Positions 41,975 through 52,953 of a stretch of 64,000 nt of DNA are shown here, in pieces (position 1 is the stretch's first letter; each line of letters opens with the position of its first letter). The position numbers and the translations under genes were made by a program. The DNA is taken from positions 744,001 through 808,000 of the forward strand of contig NZ_QYUO01000001.1 of NCBI RefSeq assembly GCF_003591035.1. The letters run 5' to 3'. The notes beneath the pieces were generated by a model. That model saw only the letters and a program-made list of their open reading frames with translations, was not told the origin of the DNA and made no database searches. The DNA is from Noviherbaspirillum saxi (GTDB lineage: Bacteria; Pseudomonadota; Gammaproteobacteria; Burkholderiales; Burkholderiaceae_D).

Positions 41975-42964
41975 CTAATGATTACGGTCGACCGCGAAAG
42001 CGCATAATTGTAGCAGAGAATCCTTAAATTTGGTATCTGCCAGAGGCGCGATTGCGTCGGAGGCGCGTCTCGCCGCCTTTTCCGCTTCCCGCTTGGTATA
42101 GTCCAGTGCGCCGGAATGAGTAATCGCAGTCAGCACTTCATCGAAGTGCTGTTCGTCACCATTTTGTATGCATGCGCGTACCAGTTGCCGTTGCTCCTCG
42201 GTCCCATGTTGCATCAGATAGATAAGCGGCAGTGTCGGTTTGCCTTCGCGCAGGTCGTCCCCGACGTTCTTGCCGGTGTCGTCCGCATTTCCGCTGTAAT
42301 CCAGCACATCGTCAATCAATTGAAACGCCGTGCCAAGCGAGCGTCCATATTCTGCGGCCGCATCGATCTCGGCTTCGCCGGCGCCGGCAATCAATGCGCC
42401 CAGTTGTGCCGCAGCTTCAAACAATTTGGCGGTCTTTGACCGTATAACTTGCAGGTAGCGTTCTTCCGTCACATCGGGATCGTGCATGTTCAAGAGTTGC
42501 AGAACTTCGCCTTCAGCAATGACATTGGTGGCATCGGCCAGAATTTGCATTACCCGCATGTTCCCTACCGCGACCATGATCTGGAATGCGCGCGAATAAA
42601 CGAAGTCACCGACGAGTACGGAGGCGGCATTGCCGAACATGGCATTGGCGGTTTCGCGTCCGCGCCGCATCGACGATTCATCAACCACATCGTCATGCAG
42701 TAAGGTTGCGGTGTGAATGAACTCCACAACGGCCGCAAGATCATGATGATGGGTGCCGCGATAGCCGAATGCATTTGCGATCAGTAAGACGAGGACCGGT
42801 CGGATGCGCTTTCCGCCTGCACTGATGATGTACTCGGCAATCTGATTGACCAGCGGCACCTCGGAATGGAGTTGTCTGCGGATGACCGCATTGACCGCTT
42901 CCATGTCGGCGGAGATCGGCGAAATAATCGTGTTCTGGGTAGCGGATTGCGGAGCGGCAGACAA
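41975..42964 (-). CDS. ispB: Octaprenyl diphosphate synthase
   Basis: A trans-isoprenyl diphosphate synthase of 329 residues that makes the ubiquinone side chain. The first aspartate-rich motif is LLHDDVVDESSMRRG and the second is LIDDVLDYSG; GGKRIRPVLVLLIA is the isopentenyl-diphosphate site. The position divergent from rplU-rpmA is conserved for ispB in proteobacteria and supports the octaprenyl call. Chain length is inferred. Confidence 0.92.
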   Translation of the reverse strand: MSAAPQSATQNTIISPISADMEAVNAVIRRQLHSEVPLVNQIAEYIISAGGKRIRPVLVLLIANAFGYRGTHHHDLAAVVEFIHTATLLHDDVVDESSMRRGRETANAMFGNAASVLVGDFVYSRAFQIMVAVGNMRVMQILADATNVIAEGEVLQLLNMHDPDVTEERYLQVIRSKTAKLFEAAAQLGALIAGAGEAEIDAAAEYGRSLGTAFQLIDDVLDYSGNADDTGKNVGDDLREGKPTLPLIYLMQHGTEEQRQLVRACIQNGDEQHFDEVLTAITHSGALDYTKREAEKAARRASDAIAPLADTKFKDSLLQLCAFAVDRNH

Positions 42965-43083
42965 GATGAAACCTGCGGGATCGTTGAATTTGCGGAATTA
43001 TACGATGACAACGCAGGCGCGCCAGCATTGCTTTTTCGTCAGCTGCCATCCCCAGAGGCTTTCTGCATGATCGAAAACGGCTT

Positions 43084-43112
43084 TTGACGCACGTTCTAAG
43101 CCTATGTATAAT
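43084..43112 (+). promoter_or_regulatory. Strong sigma-70 promoter of rplU-rpmA
   Basis: TTGACG (43084-43089), a 17-nt spacer and TATAAT (43107-43112) are a near-consensus pair. Transcription would start near 43119, giving a leader of about 73 nt before rplU. Confidence 0.85.
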
Positions 43113-43191
43113 CAGGGGTTTTCCCGATTCAGTCTGGCAACAATGCTGGGTCGCGAAAAAAGTTCTTTTACCATATTCGATGAGGTTTCAC

Positions 43192-43503
43192 ATGTACGCG
43201 GTCATAAAAACCGGCGGCAAACAATATAAAGTTGCTGCTGGGGAAAAACTCAAAGTAGAACAGATACCGGCTGACATTGGTTCCGAAATCACCCTTGATC
43301 AAGTGCTCGCAGTGGGCGCTGGTGACACCATTAAATTCGGTGCACCGCTGGTTGAAGGTGCCAAGGTCCAGGCTACGGTAGTGGCGCACGGTCGCCACGA
43401 TAAGGTCAAAATTTTCAAGATGCGCCGCCGCAAGCATTACCAGAAGCGTCAAGGCCATCGTCAAAATTACACCGAATTGCAAATCGTCTCGATCAACGCC
43501 TGA
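43192..43503 (+). CDS. rplU: 50S ribosomal protein L21
   Basis: A 103-residue ribosomal protein. The ATG at 43192 gives [14 protein letters not shown], the universal L21 start, and follows GAGG. A longer in-frame ATG at 43084 would cover the promoter and is rejected. The C-terminal [16 protein letters not shown] is the L21 signature. It is first in the rplU-rpmA-obgE group. Confidence 0.97.
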   Translation: MYAVIKTGGKQYKVAAGEKLKVEQIPADIGSEITLDQVLAVGAGDTIKFGAPLVEGAKVQATVVAHGRHDKVKIFKMRRRKHYQKRQGHRQNYTELQIVSINA

Positions 43504-43544
43504 TCAATCGGCAATCGAGCTAACCGGATACCAAGGAGTCTCAA

Positions 43545-43802
43545 ATGGCACATAAAAAAGGCGGCGGCACCACGCGCAACGGTCGCGATTCCGAGTCAAA
43601 ACGACTGGGCGTCAAGGTTTACGGCGGCCAAAGCATCAATGCAGGCGGCATCATCATTCGTCAGCGCGGTACCCGCGTACACGCTGGTGAAAACGTTGGC
43701 ATGGGCAAGGACCACACCCTGTTCGCGCTGATCGACGGCAAGGTGCAGTTCGCTACCAAGGGCGCTCTGCAGCGTCACACTGTCATCGTAGTGCCGGCAT
43801 AA
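43545..43802 (+). CDS. rpmA: 50S ribosomal protein L27
   Basis: An 85-residue ribosomal protein whose N-terminal tail reaches the peptidyl transferase centre. The start [18 protein letters not shown] and the motif [16 protein letters not shown] are diagnostic. It lies 41 nt after rplU, preceded by AAGGAG. There is no Firmicutes-type N-terminal extension. Confidence 0.97.
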   Translation: MAHKKGGGTTRNGRDSESKRLGVKVYGGQSINAGGIIIRQRGTRVHAGENVGMGKDHTLFALIDGKVQFATKGALQRHTVIVVPA

Positions 43803-43840
43803 CAACCGCATCTATAAGACAGTAATCAAGTAAAGGCGAA

Positions 43841-45022
<1,182 letters not shown>

Positions 45023-45133
45023 AGTCGAATGCGCTGGCGTTTTGCCAGCAGGCGACGAGCATGAGGTCATCACGACCTTTTCTCCGTCGTCGACCCTGCC
45101 TATCCGTCCGCTGTCTCTGTCGTTTTTACCTAT

Positions 45134-46252
45134 ATGAATTCCGCTATCCAGAAATCCAAACGCCTGATCATCAAAGTCGGTTCATCGTTGGTCACCAATG
45201 ATGGCAAGGGACTGGATAGCGCGGCAATTGCGAGATGGGCCGAACAGATTGCCCAGTTGCGGGCCTTGGGTAAGGAAGTCGTGCTAGTCAGCTCGGGGGC
45301 GATTGCCGAAGGAATGCAGCGTCTCGGCTTTGACAAACGGCCGAGCGGCGTGCATGAGTTGCAGGCCTGTGCGGCTGTCGGCCAGATGGGGCTGGCCCAG
45401 ATTTACGAGACCAGCTTCCGGCACCACAATCTGCGTACGGCCCAGGTGCTGCTGACGCACGCAGATCTTGCCGACCGCGAGCGCTATCTGAACGCGCGTT
45501 CCACGTTGTTTACGCTTTTGCGCTTCGGTGTCATCCCGATCATCAATGAAAACGATACGGTCGTCACCGACGAAATCAAGTTCGGTGACAATGACACGCT
45601 GGGCGCGCTGGTGGCCAATCTGATCGAAGGCGATGCCTTGGTCATTCTCACAGACCAGAAGGGCTTGTACACCGCTGATCCGCGCAAGGACCCGACGGCC
45701 GAATTTGTGCACGAAGCCAAGGCGGGAGACCCTGCGCTCGAGGCAATGGCCGGAGGTGCAGGCACCGGCATAGGCCGGGGCGGAATGCTGACAAAAATCC
45801 TGGCAGCGAAGCGGGCCGCGACATCCGGCGCGCACACCGTAATCGCCTGGGGTAGAGAAGAACAGGTATTGACGCGCCTGGCAGCAGGTGAAGCAATCGG
45901 TACCCAGTTGAGCGCTCAGACCGCACAGCTGACAGCGCGCAAGCAATGGATGGCGGATCACCTGCAAACTGCCGGCAGAGTCGTACTGGACGCCGGCGCC
46001 GTACAAAAGCTGACGACAGAGGGAAAGTCATTGCTGCCGATCGGCGTGATCGAAGTCGCTGGCGAATTCGGTCGAGGTGATGTCATTACCTGTATCGATG
46101 AAGCGGGGCGTTCGGTTGCGCGCGGCATGAGCAATTATTCAAGCTCTGAAGCGCGCCGCATCATGCGGCGCCCATCCAACGAAATTCTTGCCATTCTCGG
46201 TTTCGTTGAAGAACCGGAACTGATCCATCGCGACAACATGGTCTTGCTGTAA
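45134..46252 (+). CDS. proB: Glutamate 5-kinase
   Basis: ProB phosphorylates glutamate in the first step of proline synthesis. The 372-residue protein has the amino-acid kinase domain ([40 protein letters not shown]) and a C-terminal PUA domain from about residue 280. Both domains are complete. It is 111 nt after obgE, a common neighbour pair in betaproteobacteria. Confidence 0.96.
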   Translation: MNSAIQKSKRLIIKVGSSLVTNDGKGLDSAAIARWAEQIAQLRALGKEVVLVSSGAIAEGMQRLGFDKRPSGVHELQACAAVGQMGLAQIYETSFRHHNLRTAQVLLTHADLADRERYLNARSTLFTLLRFGVIPIINENDTVVTDEIKFGDNDTLGALVANLIEGDALVILTDQKGLYTADPRKDPTAEFVHEAKAGDPALEAMAGGAGTGIGRGGMLTKILAAKRAATSGAHTVIAWGREEQVLTRLAAGEAIGTQLSAQTAQLTARKQWMADHLQTAGRVVLDAGAVQKLTTEGKSLLPIGVIEVAGEFGRGDVITCIDEAGRSVARGMSNYSSSEARRIMRRPSNEILAILGFVEEPELIHRDNMVLL

Positions 46253-46323
46253 AGGCCGCGGCGGCTCACGCCGCCGGCAACACTCTCTCCAACAACAAGA
46301 AGCGCCGCGCTTTTCTTGGCATC

Positions 46324-46854
46324 TTACCGATAGTTCAAGGATGATAATGGCTTGTTTTCGCGGATCCTTGCGACCATCTGTTCGGCTTTGCCGGCCACCG
46401 TCAATTGGTCGCAGAAATAATCCTTGGCCAGGATGGCGTGCTGACGGTTCACTACGTTTCCGGTAATCCGCTCCCATTGATCGCGGCGCGAGCGTGTCCA
46501 CGAGCCATCCTGCTGGCCGAATGCATACAGCTTGCGCTCATGCGCCTGACAGCGAATACCTTCATAACTGACATTGCGCGCTCCGCTTTCACTGGTTGCG
46601 ACCAGAGTATAACGAACCACGCCATCGCTACCAACCGCCACCGAGCTGGCGTCGATCGAGAACGACTGCGATGGACTCGAATAAAACGGCAACAGGTTTT
46701 CGGCTTTGGGTGCTGCGGGAAGTTGAATGGCAATTTCCTGCCAAGGCTTATCTTCGTCGTTGAAATCTTCTTCAAAGCGTGACTGCGCATGTGCGGACGC
46801 GGCAACAAGCACCAGCGTGCACACCGCGGCCGCACGGAATACTCCTGCAGGCAT
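46324..46854 (-). CDS. CNP1-like family exported protein
   Basis: A 176-residue protein with a Sec signal peptide (AAAVCTLVLVAASAHAQS, cleaved about residue 24) followed by a domain resembling the CNP1-like family of betaproteobacteria. The start at 46854 follows AAAGGAT and places the signal peptide at the N-terminus; a longer open frame up to 47166 overlaps rppH and is rejected. The mature part has cysteines in GIRCQAHE and KDYFCDQL that could form a disulfide. No function is known. It lies between proB (convergent) and rppH (same strand, upstream). Confidence 0.75.
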   Translation of the reverse strand: MPAGVFRAAAVCTLVLVAASAHAQSRFEEDFNDEDKPWQEIAIQLPAAPKAENLLPFYSSPSQSFSIDASSVAVGSDGVVRYTLVATSESGARNVSYEGIRCQAHERKLYAFGQQDGSWTRSRRDQWERITGNVVNRQHAILAKDYFCDQLTVAGKAEQMVARIRENKPLSSLNYR

Positions 46855-46946
46855 TGCAATATCCTTTCTGCTGTTCTGTTTGCCATGCCGGATTGTGCGG
46901 CATGGCTTGGGAATAACAGGTGCAAGCGTGATCGCTTGCGCCATGA

Positions 46947-47534
46947 CTATTCCGGTTTTGGTTTGACTGCAGGCACCTGTGCTTCCGCCGCTGTGCGGCC
47001 GGCGTGGTTTTGCCGAAGATAGCGGGCGCCATGGCGCTGGCCGCCGCCGTGTCCGTGCGACGGCCGTGCCAGGAATCGTGACAATTCCTGCAATGCTTTT
47101 TGGTAAACATCGCGCTTGAATTCGATCACGACATCCAGCGGAACCCAGTAATCGTGCCAGCGCCATGCGTCGAATTCAGGGTGGTCCGTGCCTCTCAGAT
47201 TGATATCGCAGTCGCGGCCGACCATACGCAGCAGAAACCAGATCTGCTTTTGTCCGCGGTAATGGCCGCGAATTTCCCGTTTGATGAAGCGGTCAGGCAC
47301 TTCATAACGCAGCCAGTCGCGTGTCCGGCCGACGATCTTTACATGTTCGGCCTTCAGGCCAACTTCTTCCTCCAGTTCGCGGTACATTGCCTGTTCGGGT
47401 GTTTCTCCGAACTTGATGCCGCCTTGTGGAAATTGCCACGAATGTTCGCGCACCCTTTTTCCCCACCACACCTCGTTATGGGTGTTCAGCAGGATAATGC
47501 CGACGTTCGGGCGGAAGCCTTCACGGTCCAGCAT
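46947..47534 (-). CDS. rppH: RNA 5'-pyrophosphohydrolase
   Basis: RppH removes pyrophosphate from mRNA 5' ends and so starts RNase E decay. The ATG at 47534 gives the family start [17 protein letters not shown] and follows GAGG; an in-frame ATG 12 nt earlier lacks support. The Nudix box is [20 protein letters not shown] continuing with VGL. The 195 residues exceed the E. coli length by a tail rich in His, Arg and Pro after residue 160. It is divergent from proS. Confidence 0.94.
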   Translation of the reverse strand: MLDREGFRPNVGIILLNTHNEVWWGKRVREHSWQFPQGGIKFGETPEQAMYRELEEEVGLKAEHVKIVGRTRDWLRYEVPDRFIKREIRGHYRGQKQIWFLLRMVGRDCDINLRGTDHPEFDAWRWHDYWVPLDVVIEFKRDVYQKALQELSRFLARPSHGHGGGQRHGARYLRQNHAGRTAAEAQVPAVKPKPE

Positions 47535-47733
47535 GTTGCACCTCAAAACTTTCTGCGGCTAGACGACCCTCATCGTTACAAATTTTGCAAACGCCGCTTG
47601 GCGCAGGCATCAGCCGCCCCCCGTTTTCGGAAGACAGCGTGAATCAAATATGTCGGTAATGGATGCATCAGCCAGCTAATCCTTTAAAATTGAGTTGATT
47701 ATAACCCTCTCTTTTTAAAAAGAATTCACCGTC

Positions 47734-49458
47734 ATGCGCGCATCACGATTTTTTATTTCCACTCTTAAAGAAGCTCCGTCGGACGCGGAAATCATCAGCC
47801 ATAAATTGATGATGCGCGCCGGGATGATCAAACGCCTTGGCTCCGGTATTTACACCTACATGCCCATGGGTTTGCGCGTGATTCGCAAGGTCGAAAACAT
47901 CGTGCGCGAAGAAATGAACCGCGCCGGCGCGGTCGAGCTTCTGATGCCGGTCGTGCAACCCGCTGAGCTGTGGCAGGAAACCGGCCGCTGGGACAAGATG
48001 GGTCCGGAACTGATGCGGGTCAAGGACCGCCACGGCCGCGATTACGCGATACAACCGACCTCGGAAGAAGTGATTACCGATGTGGTGCGCGCCGACATCA
48101 AGTCCTACCGCCAGCTGCCCGTCAACTTCTACCATATCCAGACCAAGTTCCGCGACGAACGCCGTCCGCGCTTCGGTCTCATGCGCGGCCGCGAATTCAC
48201 CATGAAGGATGCGTATTCCTTTGACCGCGACGTGGCGGGCATGCAGCAATCCTACAAGATCATGTACGACGCCTATGTCCGCATCTTCGACCGCTTCGGC
48301 CTGCAGTTCCGCGCGGTAGCCGCGGATAACGGCGCCATCGGCGGATCCGGTTCGCATGAATTTCATGTGATTGCCGATATCGGTGAAGATGCGCTGGTGT
48401 ACTGCCCGCAATCCGACTTTGCCGCCAACATGGAAGCAGCGGAAGCCGTTGCGCTGTCAGCATCGCGTCCTGCCGCGTCGCAGGCACTAGTCAAGACGCC
48501 GACGCCCGGCAAGGCCAAGTGCGAACATGTAGCAGAGCTGCTCAAGCTGCCGCTGTCGCACACCGTGAAATCGATCGTGTTGACGGTGGAGAAGGAAGAC
48601 GCCGACAAGGAAGTCTGGCTGCTGCTGTTGCGCGGCGATCATGAACTCAACGAGGTCAAGGCGAGCAAGGTGCCCGGCCTCGCCAACTATCGCTTCGCCA
48701 GCGAAGGTGAAATCGTTGAATGGTTCGGTACCAAGCCGGGTTACCTCGGGCCCGTCGACCCCAAAAAACCGATCAAGGTCGTGGCCGACCGCACCGTGTC
48801 CAACATGAGCGATTTTGTCTGCGGTGCCAATGAAGAGGACTTTCACTACACCGGGGTCAACTGGGGGCGTGACGTTCCCGAACCGATTGTTGCCGACTTG
48901 CGCAACGTGGTGGCGGGCGATCCGTCGCCCGATGGCAAAGGCACGCTCGCAATCCAGCGCGGCATCGAAGTCGGCCACGTATTCCAGCTGGGTACACGCT
49001 ATTCCGAAGACATGCAGGCTACCTATCTCGATGAAACCGGCAAGCCGCAACTGATGCAGATGGGATGCTATGGCATCGGCGTGACGCGTATTCTCGGTGC
49101 GGCGATCGAACAGAACTTCGACGACAAAGGCATCATCTGGCCGACCGCGATCGCGCCTTTCGAAGTCGTGGTCTGCCCTATGGGTTACGACCGCAATGAA
49201 GCAGTCAAAGCCGAGACCGACAAACTCTACGATGCATTGCTGGCCGCCGGTGTCGACGTCATTCTCGATGACAGGGGTGAGCGTCCGGGCGTCATGTTCG
49301 CCGACTGGGAACTGATCGGCGTGCCGCACCGCATCGTGGTTGGTGACCGCGGCCTGAAAGAAGGCAAGCTTGAATATCAGGGCCGTCGCGATGCAACTGC
49401 AACGCCGGTCGCCTTGGAGGAAATGCTCGCTTTTGTTCAGATGCGACTGAACGGTTGA
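47734..49458 (+). CDS. proS: Prolyl-tRNA synthetase
   Basis: A class II aminoacyl-tRNA synthetase, 574 residues, that charges tRNA-Pro. It has motif 1 ([18 protein letters not shown]), motif 2 ([20 protein letters not shown]) and motif 3 ([17 protein letters not shown]). An editing INS domain at about residues 230-390 and an anticodon-binding domain at the C-terminus complete the bacterial form. It is divergent from rppH over a 199-nt gap. It serves the tRNA-Pro encoded at 41859. Confidence 0.97.
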   Translation: MRASRFFISTLKEAPSDAEIISHKLMMRAGMIKRLGSGIYTYMPMGLRVIRKVENIVREEMNRAGAVELLMPVVQPAELWQETGRWDKMGPELMRVKDRHGRDYAIQPTSEEVITDVVRADIKSYRQLPVNFYHIQTKFRDERRPRFGLMRGREFTMKDAYSFDRDVAGMQQSYKIMYDAYVRIFDRFGLQFRAVAADNGAIGGSGSHEFHVIADIGEDALVYCPQSDFAANMEAAEAVALSASRPAASQALVKTPTPGKAKCEHVAELLKLPLSHTVKSIVLTVEKEDADKEVWLLLLRGDHELNEVKASKVPGLANYRFASEGEIVEWFGTKPGYLGPVDPKKPIKVVADRTVSNMSDFVCGANEEDFHYTGVNWGRDVPEPIVADLRNVVAGDPSPDGKGTLAIQRGIEVGHVFQLGTRYSEDMQATYLDETGKPQLMQMGCYGIGVTRILGAAIEQNFDDKGIIWPTAIAPFEVVVCPMGYDRNEAVKAETDKLYDALLAAGVDVILDDRGERPGVMFADWELIGVPHRIVVGDRGLKEGKLEYQGRRDATATPVALEEMLAFVQMRLNG

Positions 49459-49474
49459 TCCTGGTCCCGACGTG

Positions 49475-50080
49475 ATGTTTTTGTTTTCGCGCCTGCTGGC
49501 GCTTGGCCTAGCGCTGTCGATGCTTGCCGGCGCCCATGCCGGCAACCAGAAGGAAGAAGCGCTCGCCGATTCGGTGCGGCTGGCGCTGGCGCGTGCCATC
49601 AGCGATACCCGTCCGCCCAAGCCCGAGTTTGCGAATATCGAGGACCGCATCAAGTACCTGCACTGGCTGGGAGAGATGTCGGAGCGGCTCAAGAAAAAAT
49701 TGCCGGACACCCAGGTCAGACGGGAATTCCTGCAGACCGCCTGGTACGAGGCAAAACGGGCCGGTCTCGACCCCTCGCTGGTACTGGGACTGATCCAGGT
49801 GGAGTCGGCGTTTCGCAAATATGCGGTCTCGTCGGTCGGTGCACGTGGCTACATGCAGGTCATGCCGTTCTGGACCCGGGTGATCGGCGATGGCGATCGG
49901 AAGAAGCTTTTTCAGATGCAGACCAACCTGCGCTATGGATGCTCGATCCTGCGTCTTTATCTGGACATGGAGCGCGGCGACCTTTATCTGGCGCTTGGCC
50001 GTTACAACGGCAGCCGCGGCAAACCCGAATATCCGAACGCCGTCCTGGCCGCATGGAAAAGATGGGAGTTCAAGGAATAG
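49475..50080 (+). CDS. Exported lytic transglycosylase, SLT domain
   Basis: A 201-residue peptidoglycan lyase with a Sec signal peptide (LLALGLALSMLAGAHAG). The SLT domain holds the catalytic glutamate in VLGLIQVESAFRKYAVSS, then GARGYMQVMPFW and LALGRYNGSRG. The ATG at 49475 directly follows a possible GTG start. It lies 16 nt after proS and is probably co-transcribed. A bidirectional terminator follows at 50122. Confidence 0.88.
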   Translation: MFLFSRLLALGLALSMLAGAHAGNQKEEALADSVRLALARAISDTRPPKPEFANIEDRIKYLHWLGEMSERLKKKLPDTQVRREFLQTAWYEAKRAGLDPSLVLGLIQVESAFRKYAVSSVGARGYMQVMPFWTRVIGDGDRKKLFQMQTNLRYGCSILRLYLDMERGDLYLALGRYNGSRGKPEYPNAVLAAWKRWEFKE

Positions 50081-50121
50081 TCGCGATTGTCGCCAGCATC
50101 GCGATGGCATCGTCGCAAAAA

Positions 50122-50152
50122 CAAAAACGCCCGCGCGATGCGGGCGTTTTTG
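50122..50152. terminator. Bidirectional terminator between transglycosylase and H1-SWIB genes
   Basis: CAAAAACGCCCGC (50122-50134) and GCGGGCGTTTTTG (50140-50152) form a perfect 13-bp stem with loop GCGAT, A and T tracts on the two sides. It can end both convergent transcripts. Confidence 0.9.
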
Positions 50153-50173
50153 TTTGGCCTCTGGAAAGAGAGA

Positions 50174-50677
50174 TTATTGCAGGTGATTGGAAATGAGTTT
50201 GGTCATTTCGAACATCGACACTTGCTTCTTCCCGCCAAACACAGCTTTGAGCTTGTCATCCGCATTGATCATGCGTTTGTTGGCATCGTCTTGCAGCTTG
50301 TTCTTCTTGATGTACTCCCAAACCTTCTTGGTGACTTCGGTACGCGGCAGCGGATTTGCACCAATCACGGCACCTAGCGTAGCGGACGGCGTCATCGGCT
50401 TCATGAACGCGGCGTTCGGTTTACGCGGAGTCTTTGGTGCAGCGGCTTTCTTTGCTACGGCCTTTTTGGCGGGAGCGGCGGCTTTCTTCGCCGGAGCTGC
50501 CTTCTTCGCAGCGGGTTTTGCTGCTGCCTTCTTTGCTACCGGCTTTGCTACTGCTTTTTTAGCAGGAGCTGCTTTCTTTGCCGGAGCTGCTTTTTTTGCT
50601 GCAGGTTTCGCTGCGACCTTCTTCGCAGCGGGCTTCTTGGCGGCCGTCTTGGCCGCGGGTTTTTTGGCTGTTGCCAT
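50174..50677 (-). CDS. Histone H1-like tail fused to a SWIB/MDM2 domain
   Basis: A 167-residue protein in two parts. Residues 1-85 are a low-complexity Lys/Ala/Pro tract of AAKKPAAKK-type repeats like the C-terminal tail of histone H1. Residues about 105-167 match a SWIB domain (PLPRTEVTKKVWEYIKKNKL, ending MFEMTKLISNHLQ). The ATG at 50677 has GGAGG 8 nt upstream; a start at 50728 adds unrelated residues. It probably binds DNA without sequence preference and may shape the nucleoid. Similar fusions occur in betaproteobacteria, and stand-alone SWIB proteins in Chlamydia. The repeat tract may vary in length between strains. Confidence 0.85.
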   Translation of the reverse strand: MATAKKPAAKTAAKKPAAKKVAAKPAAKKAAPAKKAAPAKKAVAKPVAKKAAAKPAAKKAAPAKKAAAPAKKAVAKKAAAPKTPRKPNAAFMKPMTPSATLGAVIGANPLPRTEVTKKVWEYIKKNKLQDDANKRMINADDKLKAVFGGKKQVSMFEMTKLISNHLQ

Positions 50678-51230
50678 CTTCAAGCCTCCTTCACAAAGTG
50701 TGTTGGGAAATTGCGTCATATCACGCAACGCTAATAGTGGTGCGGTTTTTCAAGGTATGCAAGTGTTTTTTGATCGTTTTAATACGATTTTTTAGAGGGC
50801 TATCCGTCGCTTCTTCATAGGGGAAAAACGATGAATGCGCTTTGTGCGGCAGAACAGGAATCGGAGCGATGCGTCGCTGCTGCGCTGCCCCAAGGGATGG
50901 TGCGCTGCAGAGTTGGCGGGGAAAGGGGCTTTGAAAAAAACGTGAATCAGCCGGAGAGCCGCGCCAGTAGCGGCTCTCCGCGAAACATGATGTTTACGAT
51001 GGCGAGGCGGATGGGAGGGGAGGACAGTATATTCAGCCCTCCATCACGCGGTGTGCGCCGTAGTGAATCGGTGCCTTGGCGATGCATCATTCACCGTTCC
51101 GATGCACTGCTTTGGCATCTGCTTCGGGTATGGCGGCTGAATGAGCCATGCGTGTCCGATGCCGTACGCGTTGGGCGCCAGCCACGCCCACCCGTCGTCA
51201 TGCGGGGGGGTGATGACGTGGATTGACGGT
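50678..51230. other. Gene-poor gap between the H1-SWIB gene and ffh
   Basis: No convincing gene was found. The part near 50678-50800 should hold the H1-SWIB promoter; it has an 18-nt dyad TTGCGT-N6-ACGCAA (50711-50728). A perfect 11-bp hairpin, CGGAGAGCCGC (50952-50962) with GCGGCTCTCCG (50970-50980), lies in the middle without a T-run. An open frame at 50831-51226 has no recognisable domain and unusual composition. Confidence 0.5.
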
Positions 51231-52598
51231 TTAACGGGTACCGGGCAGCATGCCTTTCATGCCGCGCATCATCTTCATCATGCCGCCGCCCTTGAGCTTT
51301 TTCATCATGGACTGCATCTGCTCGAATTGCGCCAGCATGCGATTCACTTCCTGTACCTGCACGCCGGCACCGGTGGCGATGCGGCGTTTGCGGGAAGCCT
51401 TGATCAGGTCGGGCTTGGCGCGCTCCTGCGGCGTCATCGAATTGATGATGCCTTCCATGCGGCGCACCTGTTTTTCTGCCTGATCCATGTCGGCATTGCC
51501 TGCCGCCTGCTGGAATTGCGCCGGGAGCTTGTCGATCAGACCCGACAGACCGCCCATTTTTTTCATCTGGCTGAGCTGGGCCTTGAAGTCATTGAGGTCG
51601 AACCTGCCGCCCCCCTTGATCTTGTCGGCCAAGTCTTTGGCGGCGGCAACGTCGACACCTTTGCGTGCTTCTTCGACCAGTGCGAGGATGTCGCCCATGC
51701 CAAGAATGCGGTTTGCCATCCGGTTCGGGTCGAAGGGCTCCAGTCCGTCCAGCTTTTCCGCAACACCGGCAAACTTCACCGGCTTGCCGGTAATATGCCG
51801 CACCGACAGTGCGGCGCCGCCACGGGCGTCGCCGTCGAGCTTGGTCAGCACCACGCCGGTCAGCGGCAATGCATCGTTGAACGCCTTGGCGGTATTGATC
51901 GCATCCTGGCCGAGCATCGCGTCGACCACAAACAGGGTTTCGATAGGCTTGAGCGCCGCATGCAGTGCGGCGATTTCATGCATCATCGCTTCGTCAATGC
52001 CCAGGCGGCCGGCTGTGTCGACGATCAGCACATCGTGATAATGCTTCTTTGCATAATCGAGCGCGGCGAGCGCGATGGCGACCGGTTTGTCGGTGACATG
52101 GGATGGAAAGAAGTCGGCGTCCACCTGCGCGGTCACGGTCTGCAATTGTCCGATCGCCGCCGGACGGTAGACGTCGGTGGAAACGGTCAACACCTTTTTC
52201 TTTTTTTGTTCCTTGAGAAACTTCGCGAGCTTGCCGACCGTCGTGGTTTTACCCGCGCCTTGCAGGCCGGCCATCAGGATGACCGCCGGCGGCTGGGTGG
52301 CAAAATTGAGTTGCGATGCTTCCGGGCCGAGATCGGCGCCCATGATGGATGCCAGTTCGCGCTGCACCACGCCGACCAGCGCCTGACCAGGGGTCAGCGA
52401 ACCGACGACGTCTTCGCCAAGAGCTTTTTCCTTGACGCGCGAAATGAATTCGCGCACTGCCGGTAATGCGACGTCGGCTTCCAGCAGTGCCAGACGCACT
52501 TCACGCAGCATGTCGGCGGTATTGGATTCGGTCAGGCGCGCTTCGCCGCGCATCGTTTTGACGACTTTGGCAAGTCGTTGGGTCAGATTGTCGAGCAT
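51231..52598 (-). CDS. ffh: Signal recognition particle protein Ffh
   Basis: Ffh is the SRP54 GTPase that with 4.5S RNA delivers membrane proteins to FtsY and SecYEG. The ATG at 52598 gives MLDNLTQRLAKVVKTMRG, the canonical start; the open frame continues upstream to 52937 without homology. The 455 residues comprise the N domain, the G domain with LMAGLQGAGKTTTVGKL and DTAGR, and a methionine-rich M domain ending MMRGMKGMLPGTR. The gene is usually next to ypjD; here the DctB/DctD-like pair intervenes. Confidence 0.97.
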   Translation of the reverse strand: MLDNLTQRLAKVVKTMRGEARLTESNTADMLREVRLALLEADVALPAVREFISRVKEKALGEDVVGSLTPGQALVGVVQRELASIMGADLGPEASQLNFATQPPAVILMAGLQGAGKTTTVGKLAKFLKEQKKKKVLTVSTDVYRPAAIGQLQTVTAQVDADFFPSHVTDKPVAIALAALDYAKKHYHDVLIVDTAGRLGIDEAMMHEIAALHAALKPIETLFVVDAMLGQDAINTAKAFNDALPLTGVVLTKLDGDARGGAALSVRHITGKPVKFAGVAEKLDGLEPFDPNRMANRILGMGDILALVEEARKGVDVAAAKDLADKIKGGGRFDLNDFKAQLSQMKKMGGLSGLIDKLPAQFQQAAGNADMDQAEKQVRRMEGIINSMTPQERAKPDLIKASRKRRIATGAGVQVQEVNRMLAQFEQMQSMMKKLKGGGMMKMMRGMKGMLPGTR

Positions 52599-52953
52599 GG
52601 GGTGACGGTATCTCTGGAAGTGGAAGCTTGCTGCAGCCAGGGAAGGCGCAGCGGCAAAGCGCCATTTTACCCGATGCCGGCTCCGGTCTCCGGCGCAAGG
52701 TGCAATACGGCACCAGCCGGAAATGCCTTTTTGCAAAGGCAGGCAAACCATATCCGGCATGCGGCTTTCCGCACAGGTGCGATGCATGTATGCGGCCAAC
52801 CGCCCTGTGCGCGTTGGGTCGTGCGAGACGGGCGCATCAGACGGACTACTGGGTGCCGCGCATCGCGCCTGGAAACTTGGCACAAAGCATGCAAGGCGCT
52901 GCGGTATGCAATATGGCAAATCCAACTCACCGTCCACCTTACGCGAAGGTAAT
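52599..52953. other. Divergent gap ffh / dctB-like
   Basis: About 355 nt hold the ffh promoter on the minus strand (no clear -35/-10 pair found) and the sigma-54-like element of the kinase gene on the plus strand (52877-52893). A TGCCTTT-TTGC-AAAGGCA dyad lies at 52724-52741. Confidence 0.5.
52877..52893 (+). promoter_or_regulatory. Sigma-54 type promoter before the dctB-like gene
   Basis: TTGGCACAAAGCATGCA has the -24 TTGGCAC and GG-N10-GC spacing (GG 52879-52880, GC 52891-52892) with ATGC in place of TTGC at -12. The start of transcription would be near 52904, before both candidate start codons. Confidence 0.5.

Noticed and set aside
50831..51226. 131-residue plus-strand open frame between the H1-SWIB gene and ffh
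   Set aside because: No recognisable domain, odd composition (many Arg, Cys, Ser), weak start context and no conserved neighbour.
51141..52466. 441-residue plus-strand frame opposite ffh
   Set aside because: Shadow of ffh; rich in His and Leu, no motif, and ffh is complete on the other strand.
52723..52953. N-terminal extension of the dctB-like kinase from an ATG at 52723
   Set aside because: It would place the start before the predicted sigma-54 promoter and adds about 77 residues without hydrophobic or domain character.
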